Of a stretch of DNA of 64,000 nt, positions 10,127 through 21,430 are shown one piece after another (within the stretch, counting starts at the first letter, position 1; each line of letters opens with the position of its first letter). The translations under genes and the position numbers were made by a program. The DNA lies in contig KN832886.1 in NCBI GenBank assembly GCA_000827325.1, positions 902,129 through 966,128 on the forward strand, in the 5' to 3' direction. The notes below the pieces were generated by a model. It ran no database searches. It saw nothing but the letters and a program-made list of their open reading frames with translations, and was not told the origin of the DNA. The stretch is from Oidiodendron maius Zn. Lineage: Eukaryota; Ascomycota; Leotiomycetes; Myxotrichaceae.

Positions 10127-11768
10127 ATGGCTGGGCGCACCAGGTTTTTTGAGCTGCGAGGGACTCGGCTTAAGATAGCCATGATGTTGTGTGTTATAGC
10201 ACCTAGCTTCGTTCTCTTTGGGTATAACAATGGGTCAACTGGCGGGATTGCGACACTGCAGTCGTTCGTACATGTATGTGGCTGCACTCTCTAGTGCAAT
10301 TGTAATCCAGTTGGTCTGAGTTCACCATGCTGATGAAAGGCCATAGCAATTCCCATCGATTGACACGGTCAACACCAAAGGGGCCCAGAAGGCTCAAAAT
10401 GCCAGAGTCAAAGGCGTAGTGACTGGCTGCTACGATCTCGGAGCTGTTGTTGGATCTCTGCTGTGCATTGCCTATAGCGACCGGATCGGCCGCCTACGGA
10501 CCACCTTCCTGGGCTTGATTCTGTCCATCATTGGCCTGGCCCTCGAGTCCTCGGCCTTCAACCTTGCTCAGTTTATTGTCGGAAGATTGGTTGTGGGAGC
10601 AGCCATCGGCACCATCAGCAGTGCCATTCCAGTCTGGCAGTCGGAGTGCTCAGCCACGTCGCACCGGGGGGCGTTCGTGATTCTAGAGGGCCTTTGTATC
10701 AGCAGCGGCATTACACTCTCGGAGTGGGTGGCGTTTGGACTGTCCTTCCCGTCCAGCTCGGCCGTTCAATGGCGGGTCCCGTTGATCTTCCCCGTTATTC
10801 TCCCAATCTTTGTGATGCCTTTTCTCTTCCTTATGCCAGAGTCGCCCCGCTGGTTGGCTAAGAATGGCAGGATGGAGGAATCGCGGCAGGTGTTAGCGGC
10901 CTTGGAAGATGTAGACGAAGACTCTGCGACGGTCCAGAGGCAGATGGCTGAGATTGAAAGATCCCTGGCCCTAGCCACCGGTAAGCTGAAGGAGTTAACC
11001 AAGAATGGAGAACGAATGCTCCATCGCACACTCCTCGCGGCGTGCGGACAGATGTTCCAACAAATGTGTGGTATTTCCGCTCTGGTATTCTACACGAGCA
11101 GCGTATTCGAAGATTTGGGCTTTGCTGGAGTGAAGTCACGCGTCCTGGGCGCCTCCCTCACAACATTCCAGACCTGTTGCGCCATCATCCCAGTTTTCTT
11201 AATTGATCGCTTTGGCCGGAGAAATCTATTTATGATCACTGGTGGGGGATTGGCTGTCTGTACGGCAGTGATTGCTGGGACGGGTGGAGCTAAACATGGC
11301 TCTGCTCCCACTGCTGCGGTCGTCTTCGTCTTCCTCTATGACTTCTTCTATCCCATCGGATTCCTCGGCCAAACCTTCTTGTACGCCACAGAACTGGCGC
11401 CATTAAGCCATCGCGTGCCTATCACTGCCATCGCCAACGCAACGCAGTGGCTGTGTCAGTTTGTCGTGGCCCAGGTCACTCCACCTGGTACAACTAATCT
11501 GGGAAGCCATTACTGGATCATATACGCTGTGCTAAACGCATCGTTTGTGCCAATAGTCTATTTCCTCTTCCCCGAGACCAACGGACGCTCCCTGGAGGAG
11601 ATGGACACCATCTTCAGACAATCCAAGAGTATCTTCGATGTCGTTAGGGTTGCCCGCGAACTTCCCCGGCAAGACCCTGAAGCAACATCTGATATGTCGT
11701 CACTAGAGGGTGCGGCGCCCTCAAAACCAAACGCGGTTGTGAATGAAAATGTGGAATCGAAAGTCTAA
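10127..11768 (+). CDS. MFS transporter, sugar-porter family
   Basis: Two exons, 10127-10273 and 10347-11768, phase 0, 522 residues. The short first exon supplies TM1 (FVLFGYNNGSTGGIATLQSF), which a search for long open frames would miss. The sugar-porter signatures are present: DRIGRLRTT after TM2, GRLVVGAAIGT, PESPRWLAKNGR after TM6, DRFGRRN, and PETNGRSLEEMD after TM12. It is a 12-TM plasma-membrane symporter or facilitator; the solute is not readable from sequence. Sugar, quinate and carboxylate-type solutes are all known in this family. The gene shares a divergent promoter with the PrpF-family isomerase, so uptake or release of the pathway acid is a reasonable inference. Confidence 0.9.
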
Positions 11769-12040
11769 TGTCGTTACATATTTACTGGATATAGTACTTA
11801 ATTCAAACGTTTGATTGTCATCTGGCCAGTTGGATTGTAACCTCTAAGTTAAGCGCGGTAAATAATACAAGTAGCCTATTCTACATTATATGGCAATTAT
11901 TCGCGTGCTTGATGACAGTAGTACTGTTTTAATCCAAATTGGCCGATGTTCAGTGCCATTAAACCTCAATATTCCCTCGCAGCCTTCTACCGACAGGTCT
12001 TCGATGAAATTGAACAGACAGAGAAGCTAGCGCAACGCGG

Positions 12041-14977
12041 TCAGAATACACGGTCATCAAACTCCCACCCAATACCTTCAGTCGCTGAGCTATTAAATCC
12101 GAACAGCATATCATCGGCCAAAAACTGCGTGGAAAGTCTGTCGGGTATAAAGGTGACACCAAAAGTATCACCCGGGGAGCTGACAATATTCTGGCTATGC
12201 GAATCGTCGGCCAATATGTTCTCTTGCGAATAAGAAGTAGAAGGGAGCCACTGGTTAGTGGTGGTGGATATATAGTCTGCTGGATCTTCTCGTGTTGTTT
12301 GAGCTAATTGTCGGTCACTCTGTTGTTCGCGGAAAAAGCTTTGGATAATAGCATCTATGTTCAGATCGGATGCAACATAATCGGACATCTCTGCATCATA
12401 GGGACTAGCAAACATTGCGGAGCTTTGACCAATGTCTGAAGCATTGACCAACTGATGTGATTTTTTGTGCCTGGCCTGACTCTGGGAATCATTAGGCAGC
12501 TCCGGTGGCAGTAGTCTGTCCTCACTCGTCACGTTTGGTTGGGATATCGATTCTTGACTATAGCGAAGTCCAGTAACGTTGGTATCATCGATGTTCACAT
12601 GCATACGTTTCATGAGATTTTGAATAATATGGTTGGCCCTCCTCACAGCCCAGTTGGTCTCTTGGTTCTTTTTGAAGACGCTTAAGCACGTCGCGAGACA
12701 GACGTGTGCCTCGGAGCCGGGATCCCTCTGTGCTGCGACTCTTACGTGGATTGTCGCACTTACATACGTGGCATAAGAGATCAAATATGGTGCTCGCTGG
12801 ATCGAAAAGGCGGCATCATAGGCTCTCAATATCTTAACAATCATCTTGGCGGCGGTAGCACACACCAAGAAAGAGTTGATGGCATTAGACGGACTAGAGT
12901 GGAGGTCACCGTCAGATACGAATGGCCTGTGGAGCAAGATGAGAAGAACATTATGCATTGCCCTTGCATCATATTAGCCAAACACTCAGAGCCAGGACAA
13001 GGTAAGCTTACAGCAAAGAAAGAACGTGCGGTGGAGGAATTGGAAGCGACCCATTGGATGGATCATAGTTCAAATGGGGTGGTAGATCAATCCACCACTG
13101 ATCGAGAGTTGCGTGCAACGATTTTAAATCTTCGGCAAGTTCACTTGGAGTCCTTTTAGAGCTTCTCTCTCCATACACCTTATTCAAGATACGATTCATA
13201 ATGAGGCTAAGTTTGCAGAGCTCCGTGAAGGTAGAGACACTGTATGCAGGAGATCCAGGGTGGCTCTGAGTCGCAGAATACGCGAATGGCTTCCAGTGCT
13301 CGAGCTCTTCATAGTTATCTAGGAAAGAGATAGAGACACTGCATTCAAGCTCTTGTAAACTAACAGGTCTTCCTTGGTATAAACTTTGAATCTTGTCAAC
13401 CACTGCCACGGTCATCGACACTGCGTTAGCCAATTTATTGAAATTGTAGGAGTCCGTACAGATTCTCTTACCGAATGCACCCCAGAACACTCGCCGCCGT
13501 ATTTCTAAGTCCTCATCTGTAAATCTCCGATAGTTTGGTAACCTCGAACCATCGACGTGCATTCCTAAATCTGTAATCATGCGGAAGGCTGTTCCAGCAT
13601 AGAGCCAAGCAGCGCTCCGTTCGTCACCGAGGGCAAATAACGAGCTAGCCATCACTAGCAGTGCTTGAATAGTTGTGACGTCGCTCCGATCAAGAGCTCC
13701 GCCGAGCAGCTCCCTTACTCGCTGTCGATACAGCCATCCGGCGGTCCGGACATCGCTGGGATCGCGACGAACTTCCAAACGGGAGCTGAATTTAGATGCT
13801 CCAAAATATATGGCGTTCAATAAGAGCTTAGAGAAATATGGCCCACAGCAGGCCATGTCCCGCATAAAAGCAGGACGGTATGTGATTAGGAAAGCGTGAT
13901 GTTGACGGTTCCAGTGCAGATCTAGAAGGTGCAGTCCCAGTTCGGGATCGACTCCATCAAAATCCAGCTTCTTTTGGGATAGATTTATTACTTCCATGTG
14001 GCCTAAATTATAATCTTAGTTAAAAACGACACACAGAGTAGTAAGGGTTCAATGGCATACGTTGGCTTGCCGCCTCGGCCATCAGACTCTTTTGTACCCA
14101 TGCAGGTGGAATTTTAGGCATGGCAGGTACATTCTGCTGCGCTCTCCGGTCCCCAGAGCTGTCTTCGAAGAGAGTGCTGGTGGGGCCGTGATATCGCGGC
14201 TCTCCTTCAGCTAAGACAATTCTTGGTTCCATATTTGATGGGTTGGCACTGGGCTGCTCATTTTCAGGCATGGATGCAGGTAGGACATTTTCAGCCGTTG
14301 ATCCGGCCAGAGTTGGCACTTGGGGCGACGAGCGTGGACAATCAGCGGGCTCTATGCTCCTACTTTCGCTCGATGGATTATCAGGAGAGCGCTGCTTGGA
14401 TGAATTTTCTGCTAAGTGACCGCGGCCTTCATTACGATGGCCAGTTTGACATGCTAAGACCGACAGTGACACTCTTAGCTGCTCATTCTCCTCCTCGAGT
14501 TGTGAAATGCGCGAGTGAGACGGTCTGGAATCGTCAGCTGTATTTATAAATCCAAGTCCAGGTTTCTTGAAAGTGCTAACAGAAAACGTAAGATGGTCAC
14601 TTTTTTTGGAGTACTGACCTTGGTCGTCGGGGGAGTTCATCATAAACGCAGGATTTCCCGTGGACATCACAAACTTGACACGATGGCTGTCTATTATCAC
14701 ATTTCATCTATAAGATTTATGAGCATATTCCATAAACACATGCCATCTTCTCAAAAACAATGCCCGTCTATCCTACCAGGAGGACCAAGAATGCATTGCT
14801 CCGCCCACGTCAAACCGGCCACCACTTCTTAGGTCTTGAACGCAAATATCCCATAGGCGCTTGAGAATGAGTTTGACAAGTAGAATAGGGACAGCCCAGA
14901 CGCCCCAAGAAGCTCACCTTCCGCTGCCGGCAGAACCGACAAGCCCTCAAGGCTCGTCGAGCACCGTGCTTCTTCAT
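12041..14977 (-). CDS. Zn2Cys6 transcription factor with fungal-specific regulatory domain
   Basis: Five exons: 14977-14918, 14707-14619, 14524-14061, 14002-13012 and 12962-12041, all in phase, giving 841 residues. The zinc cluster is split by a 210-nt intron. Exon 1 ends RACRFCRQRK and exon 2 continues MKCDNRQPSCQVCDVHGKSC, a canonical C-x2-C-x6-C-x6-C-x2-C-x6-C. A linker coiled coil (ISQLEEENEQLR) follows. The middle-homology domain begins near FDGVDPELGLHLL and includes the RRRVFW block. The in-frame stop just upstream of 14977 fixes the start. It is the only regulator in the 6.6-15 kb island and is the natural candidate to control the carrier, isomerase and transporter. If predicted from long open frames only, the DNA-binding domain would be lost. 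Confidence 0.88.
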
Positions 14978-16169
14978 TTCACGCCACTGGAAGGTCCTCT
15001 AAAGAGACGAGGCCGGTATGAGACTTCAGCTCGAGCAGCTAATAAGCAAGTGGAGTCGCTGTTTCTGTCTTCAATCATCAACAAAGGAAGTGTTTGACGG
15101 TAAGTTCTTCTCCACGGAAATGTGGGCGTAGATGAATGGCCAGGTCCTCGGGAAGTGAGATCCCGCGGCAGCGCGGAAATATCAATGGACAGGGTTGGCA
15201 ATAAGTCCCCGAATCGAGTCTTTACGCCTGCTCGGCACGTGGCCGGTCAAACAATGGAGAAATTAGCGGGGCGAGAAGGGAAACCGAAGGTCAGTCCCTC
15301 ATTTACCATGAGTGGTTTCATGGACCTCCCAATTGTATGGTTATTCAGACCGCTTCCCAAGCTCTTGTTGGGCGAGTGGGAGGCGGGGATTTAGTTTTCA
15401 GTGGTAGGAATACAGGAATACCTCTCTGTGCGGACAGACAGTTTTGCGACGGTGTCTGATCCAAGTACGGTGGGCTCTGGCCTACGGGGCGCCTGTAATA
15501 GTGACAGCATTGATCGCCGTGATTCTCCGTTGTATTTTCTGTCCAGCTCCGGAAGCGTTATGATCGCATCTATGAGGAGCACTAGGCGGCCCAGATGCGC
15601 TACCGTATCAAGAAGAAGAATTTGTAAAAAGCGAGGCTTTTCTTGACTCCGACCCCCCGCCCGCGGGCACGTGAGCCAATTCTACGGGGGGTCGGTTTGT
15701 ATCACGTGTTTTAGAGGCTTGTGATTGGCTAATACCGCATTCTTATTGGTCCATTGCAGAACTCGACCTCACCTGACCTCGTGTTAACCTGCGCTTGCAG
15801 TCCTCTAGTAGAAGACAATGTAATAGTTATATTGTAGTATATTACTATAGAGCTCTGCCGGACTGCAATATATAGAGGCCATTTGCGCTATCGAATTATT
15901 TGCAGCTCTTATCAGCCAGCTGAAAGTGCCGGCTACTGCAACAGAATGAAATTGCAAGTTAATAGAACCTCAACTCTAACACAATTAAAGTGCCATGTTG
16001 ACGTGCTCCTTTCCACGAAATGGTTCCAAACAAGATAATGGTTTGGATACCGATGGGTCATGAGTTAAAGAATTTCTCAAGTTTGGTGAAACCAGCAAAG
16101 ACTTATTATATCTTCCGACTCGGCCACTAAGTCTGTCATTTCTTCCTGCCAGCCCTTGCATCTATTTGG
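14978..16169. promoter_or_regulatory. Long intergenic region with hairpin, E-boxes and CCAAT boxes
   Basis: No gene is recognised in about 1.2 kb. A perfect 11-bp inverted repeat (CCGACCCCCCG at 15649-15659, CGGGGGGTCGG at 15685-15695) flanks CACGTG and a CCAAT box. A second CACGTG and two inverted CCAAT boxes (ATTGG) follow within 60 bp. This looks like a regulatory block; which gene it serves is open. Confidence 0.4.
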
Positions 16170-16436
16170 ATGACTAGTGACCCCAGGCTACTTGTCATTA
16201 CCATCTATATTGCATTTCCCTTCTGTAAGTTTAATGACCCAGCAGCTGGCCAGCATAATATGTCAATGTCTTCCCAAAATTACACAAAATTCAGCGCACT
16301 AACCACATCTATATTTGCTGTCCAAGACTATAACTGGCACTACGACTGCAAGAGCCTACCCCAGGGAGCAACTTGCGCCAAGGAATATGCTCAAGAAGCG
16401 TGCACTCCCTGGCCTTATAAAGTGTGCCAGAAATAG
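16170..16436 (+). CDS. Small cysteine-containing protein, unrecognised
   Basis: An open frame of 88 residues with hydrophobic N-terminus LLVITIYIAF and a C-terminal Cys-bearing part (DCKSLPQGATCAKEYAQEA, then CTPWPYKVC). A GTAAGT donor at the end of the hydrophobic stretch and an AG before the CTATAACTGG segment also permit a shorter spliced form: signal peptide, about 100-nt intron, then a mature peptide of about 38 residues with four cysteines. Either way it resembles a small secreted peptide. No family is recognised, and expression would be needed to confirm it. Confidence 0.35.
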   Translation: MTSDPRLLVITIYIAFPFCKFNDPAAGQHNMSMSSQNYTKFSALTTSIFAVQDYNWHYDCKSLPQGATCAKEYAQEACTPWPYKVCQK

Positions 16437-16914
16437 ATGTTCTCCTCCATGCCATACTTTACTCCTTAAAACAATTGTATAGCAATAAGCCCAGTGCTAG
16501 CCCCTTACGAGTAGTCAATGTCAGTTAGTACTATCTAGTGGTTAGTGCAAACACAACATAGCCTCTCATGTTCGTAACACTACCCTACTTGGCCCTTGCT
16601 CCACAGCGAATCCTTTCCAGGATTTGGCGTATCTATTTAATATACTGAACGCATATACACCCTGCCAAGTAACTGGAGGTAGGCAGAACGGTAGAACCCT
16701 AAATAATGAGTAGTAGGTGAGTTACGATACGCCAACTACAGGGGTTACCATAGATCTTTCACTTGTGATGGATAGGGGGTAAGTAGTATCTGCATTTTGA
16801 TAGAGCCGATGCACCATTGAGTTCATGTCTGGTCGACCGCCAAACGAGCAGGGTCTCTTGCTATTTATATGCTAGGCATAAGGTATATACATGAAGAACT
16901 CAGGTTGAAGTGCC
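16437..16914. other. Intergenic, nothing recognised
   Basis: About 480 bp between the small peptide and the GH62 stop codon, presumably 3' regions of two converging genes. No repeat or RNA gene is seen. Confidence 0.4.
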
Positions 16915-18118
16915 TTATTGCAGTGTCAGCACACCAGGTTGGTAAGGTAGCAGGTTGTAGCTCGGGTTATCATTAGGGTTGCGTCCTTGGTAAAGTAATT
17001 GCAGGCTGCCGCTGCAAGCATTGATGGGCTTAGTCTGATCATTCGTTGCGCGGACGAGGTCGCCGCTGCTGATATCGTTGGTCCAGGTGGCGCCGCTGTT
17101 GGCCTTGCCCGCGAAAGGAGATGACTCGCTCGTGGCCCCTGACTGCGCTGTCCAGGTACCGCCGAGACTGGACGCTGTGAATGAACGGAAGTACCGCCCG
17201 TTGGCGCCAATACATTCGACAATCATGAGATATTGGTTCTGGCCCTGGACGCTGTAGACTTCGACTGCTTCGAACAAGTTATTAGTCGCGTCAGTCAGGA
17301 TAGTCTCGAACGATGTCCCAAAGCTGGAAGGGAAGTCTCCAATAGGCATACTTGCCCGGTAAATGTGACCATTATCACCAGCAAAGAATAGATACATGTT
17401 ATTGTCATCACCAATAAGAGCTGGATCAATAGGGCCAGTGCTGCTGCCTATGCTCCCAGTAAAGAGGGGCTGTGGCGAAGACCATCCATTGGGATTAGTA
17501 GGGTTGCTTGACGTCATGTAGTTGAAGGGGGCTGCTCCCCATTCCTGAGCAAGAACCCAGATGTTCTTCGGCGCGAAGTAGAAGAGGTCGGGCGCAACGG
17601 CACTGTTGGTCATAAGGGTCTGACTAGCCGACGCCAACCCGCTCCAGCTGGAAACAAGGCCGAATGCCATGGATGCGTAGTCTCCATTAGAGTCTTTGAC
17701 TGTTGATGCATACACGAGATGCTCGCCGTTGAACGGGATAGTGCTGAAATCCTTGAGCGAAACCCATGGAGACTTAGGGGTTGCTAGAGAGTTGGTTGAT
17801 GTCCAGCGATATGTTGATGGGAGAGGGCATCCTGATGAACCCGTTGTACCTCCACTTGCAGTGCTGCTCGAAGGTTTCGCTGAAGTGGCTGCTGATGACG
17901 ACCCACTTCCGCATGGAAGGCATTGTGAATAGTAAGGGTTAGAGACGATGCAGCATGACCCAGAAGCACAAGTTGTTTCCCCAACCCATCCATCTCCGCC
18001 GCCTGAAGCTGTCAGCCACGCTTTTAGAAGATATGGGTGACTTACATTGACCCCATAGTGGTGATTGTCCCGCTACCAGCGGCAGGGCCGTAAGCAATGC
18101 AACGGCAAAACCTTTCAT
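16915..18118 (-). CDS. Secreted CBM1-GH62 alpha-L-arabinofuranosidase
   Basis: Two exons, 18118-18046 and 18002-16915, phase 1, 386 residues. Residues 1-17 form a signal peptide ([17 protein letters not shown]). A CBM1 fungal cellulose-binding module follows: [18 protein letters not shown] with later CC, QC and LPC. A Ser/Thr-rich linker then leads to the GH62 five-bladed propeller starting at [14 protein letters not shown]62 blocks include [25 protein letters not shown] with the conserved Asp, [12 protein letters not shown] with the catalytic Glu, and the C-terminal PYQPGVLTL. It removes arabinose side chains from arabinoxylan outside the cell. A TATA-like TTTATAAATA lies about 80 bp upstream (18199-18208, minus strand) and a GGCTAA element, the XlnR consensus type, at 18694-18699. 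Confidence 0.93.
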
Positions 18119-19952
18119 GGTGGCAGAATTCTGAAGGAAAGCTAGAGGAAGAGCAGATCTTGTTGACGACTATACGACTTGAAGCCTCACGTACCCCTAT
18201 TTATAAACCCAACGAACGATCTGTATTCTGCACACCGGATATATTATTAGCATGACTCCGGGATAAAAGATATATGGACATAGTATGCAAGGTAAACAAG
18301 GTCCACGAGCCGAAAACAACGACGATCGCCGTCACGATGCGCGCGAATCGCTATCGTAGCTTGTGCATTCCGGCTCATTTACCGTGAGGGGAAAACCTTG
18401 GCGGCCATTTAACCGCTGGTAGCTATGGTCAGACTTCGCAGAGATATTAGCTTTAAGCAGCAGGCAAGTACCCTGTATTCTCCGTCAGGTTGCAGCAGGT
18501 GTCGCTGAACTGCGTGGCCAGGAGTATTTACCTATGAGATGTGGAGAATATTTAGTGAATAGGGAGGACCTCGTGCCTTTGTACAGGTATAATACAGCAG
18601 AGCGAGCTAACAGACTTCTAATAATCACGTGACTTCGTCTCTGGGACTAGCCTAGATGATTCTACCCCTTTCATTTTACTATAGTACCTTTACTTAGCCA
18701 GTTGGACATCTTCAAGATTATATAGATAAACCTATTATATAGTCCCTAATCTATAAATTTAATTATATACTATGTCGAAGTACAGATAAAAGCACTCGGT
18801 GAATGCAACGCCAGAATGGGATGTACTCACAACTTGAACACAGACCTGGTTCATGGTCCTGGTACGATTCGATGGTTACATCAAGAACCAGGGACCAATA
18901 GTGTAAAATTATAATGCGACACTGGTAGGGGCTATGAGAACTGTAACTTGATTGATACTACTGAGTATCGCACCGCCACGTATAAAAAGACGGTTTTATT
19001 CATCTCTAGAATACAGGAATGAGCCAACATTCTCTCCCCACAGGCAACCTTCAAAGGTTTTGGTATTGAACATTGTTTTGAACAAAATGTCAAATCGCTC
19101 CAGAGCTGCTGTAACAGCATCGTCGTTAGCAATTACACTCAGCCCTGGGATCGGATAGGAGCTTTCCATGCCCGTTTGTTTTTCGGGTGAATGGTATTGA
19201 GTGATGGCAAGGTTAAAACTGTTGTCAATTTGTCTGAGACGATTATCTTGATCTGCATTCAGTATATCAAGCGGTAAAGCATATAAAACCCGATGTCAAT
19301 CATTTTCGGAGGGATTGAAGTAGCATTACGGAGCTACTTGAGAACATAGCGAGATTATACTACTGCACCAAAAATCTAAAACAAGAATCTCGGCTGCTAA
19401 AAACAACGGCTCTTCATATGTATATAATAACCGCAAAAAGGTCATTCGAGCGCGTATAATTATATAACAAGTAAAGCCATAAAATACGGAGAAATTAAGG
19501 TCTTTTAGCCTGGAGCGGTTAATGTAATCATACTGTATAAATGTAAATCGAGACGGGGAAGACACCCGGTATCCTCATATACGAGACATCCTATTTGTTT
19601 ATAACAAACTTCTTAGCCTGTAGCCGCAAGAATAATCCATAGACTGATGCTACTTATTATCCGCCTGGATAGACCCCGAGGAAAACCTACCTCACGTTCA
19701 TCAAATCAAGCACCATAGCAGCTGCGGCGTGGGATAATTATCATTCGTCGAAATTGTTTCGGCTCTCAGCGTAGTCCGTATTTATCCGAGCAACTTATAT
19801 AACCGTCTTCTAATCTCATCCAATTGGGACGAAATAGCAGTCCAAACTTGTACACAGCTCAGGCCAGTATAAAGTCATGCGTGACAAAATTTTTCTTCCA
19901 GGGGGTAACTGTGAGTTTCGTAGGTATCGTTAGTGGAAGTCCACATCTTCAG
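18119..19952. other. GH62 promoter and AT-rich intergenic region
   Basis: The first several hundred bases are the likely GH62 promoter (TATA-like element at 18199-18208, GGCTAA on the minus strand at 18694-18699). The rest, to 19950, is AT-rich with no recognised gene; short frames at 18932-19158 and 19326-19565 show no motif. Confidence 0.4.
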
Positions 19953-20862
19953 ATGCGAATTTCCAACAGAGTAGGCAAAACGCCAGCTTTAAGATGGAAC
20001 AGTTGGGTAAGTTCTCGATCTATTCGTACATGTTTAATTTGGAAAGAGCGGTAATCGCTAATTCTATGCAAATAAGAATGCATTCGGTTGTAACGGTGCT
20101 TCAGCATCATCAGCTATTACAGCGGCTAACTAGTTTGTTGATCTTGGCCTTAAGCAGCTTGGTTACAAGTATGTTAGTATCGATGATTGCTGGTCCCAGG
20201 AGTCATGTAATGGGTCTGGCTATCTAGTGCCTGATCCATCCAAGTGGCCGAACGGCATTCGGGCGGTTGTGGATAAGATTCATGGTATGTGTCTGAAATT
20301 TGGTTTATATAGCGATGCTGGTATCGAAACATGCGCTGGTCATCCCGGATCACAGGGCTATGAGCAGCAGGATGCAGATTTGTTGGGAAGTTGGGGTGTG
20401 GACTATTGGAAGTACGACAACTGCTATACCCTATGTAATGGAGAGAATCCAGTTCCTCAGAGGTGCTGCATTCCACGAGACTCTCAGGCATGGTACACTA
20501 CTCTCGGAAATGCCTTCAGATCTGTCAATTACCCAATATTGTATTCTCTATACTCTTGGGGTCTCGACAATGTTTGGACTTGGGGTGGATCAGTAGGTAA
20601 CTCATGGAGAATGCACTCTGATGTCTCTAACGCATGGTCGTCGATTGTTGGAATTGCCTCGGCCGCAGCGGGCATTTCACAATATGCCGGTCCTAGAGGG
20701 TTCAATGACTTGGACATGATAGTGCATATTACCCTGAATGTGTCTGAGTGGAGCTAATCCCTCCAGGAAATTAGCAACGGCAGTCTTACTGTAGAGGAAG
20801 AGCGAGCCTATTTTATCTAAGTAATATCAAAATCCCCTATTATTCTTAGCACTTGTAAGGGT
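19953..20862 (+). pseudogene. GH27 alpha-galactosidase pseudogene
   Basis: Readable exons 19953-20006, 20077-20721 and 20767-20862 match a fungal alpha-galactosidase: VGKTPALRWNSW then NAFGCNG, VDLGLKQLGYKYVSIDDCW, the nucleophile block GVDYWKYDNC, MHSDVSNAW with the acid/base Asp, RGFNDLDMI and a final ISNGSLTVEEERA...SKSPIILST. Two stops break it: TAG at 20131-20133 before FVDLGLK, and TAA at 20818-20820 where the family has MW. After about 20862 the homology ends, so the C-terminal beta domain is missing. A signal peptide exon was not found. It lies close to an intact GH62 gene, suggesting a decayed plant-polysaccharide locus. Confidence 0.85.
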
Positions 20863-21430
20863 GCCTATACAGAGGCTGGCGTAAAGGCAGGGAATCACAG
20901 GCGTAATACAGGCGATGATACTATGTGGGCTTTCAGGACGACCTGCGTCCTTAGCAGAAATCAATTCAAAGGACAGACTATTTCTTGCAGAACCCCTAGA
21001 GAGGGCCACTCTCTTTTTATCAGAGTCCCACTCCTAGAATTTAGGAGTTGTCGTAGCTAGTGCGTCGCACCAGCGTCTCAGCTGCGCTCTGTGACTCGCC
21101 CTAACCACGTGACGACCATTCGGCCCTAACACCTGATGTATATATGGATATTGTAAGGACTTATATATTATACCTCCTATTAGATGTGTTTGAAAGCAGG
21201 CCCTACTAGACAGACAGTAAGTTTAAGGAGTATCTAGAGTCAAATTAGCTCCATAGCTATACTGTGTAGAAGTAGGGCTATTATACTTAGCAGTCCCTTA
21301 AGTCTCTTATATTAAATCATATTATAGACTTTCTTTAGTATGACTTAAAGGTGGAAGTATCGGTCTAGGTGCTTGTAGCTACTAAACGGTACCTATCGTG
21401 CAGCAATTACAGCTAAGAGTTCCTGAGAAG
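20863..21430. other. Intergenic, nothing recognised
   Basis: Sequence between two pseudogenes. From about 21120 it becomes AT-rich. A minus-strand frame at 20827-21009 has no recognisable family. Confidence 0.3.

Noticed and set aside
9934-10152. Plus-strand frame with a hydrophobic stretch in the divergent promoter
   Set aside because: It overlaps the TATA box and leader of the MFS gene in another frame and has no family signal.
12704-13159. Long plus-strand frame of 151 codons
   Set aside because: It is antisense to exons 4 and 5 of the Zn2Cys6 regulator and has no conserved motif.
14761-14900. Apparent degenerate zinc cluster with Cys-to-Trp changes in the first intron of the regulator
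   Set aside because: Chance reading; the genuine second half of the zinc cluster lies in exon 2 at 14707-14619 with all cysteines present.
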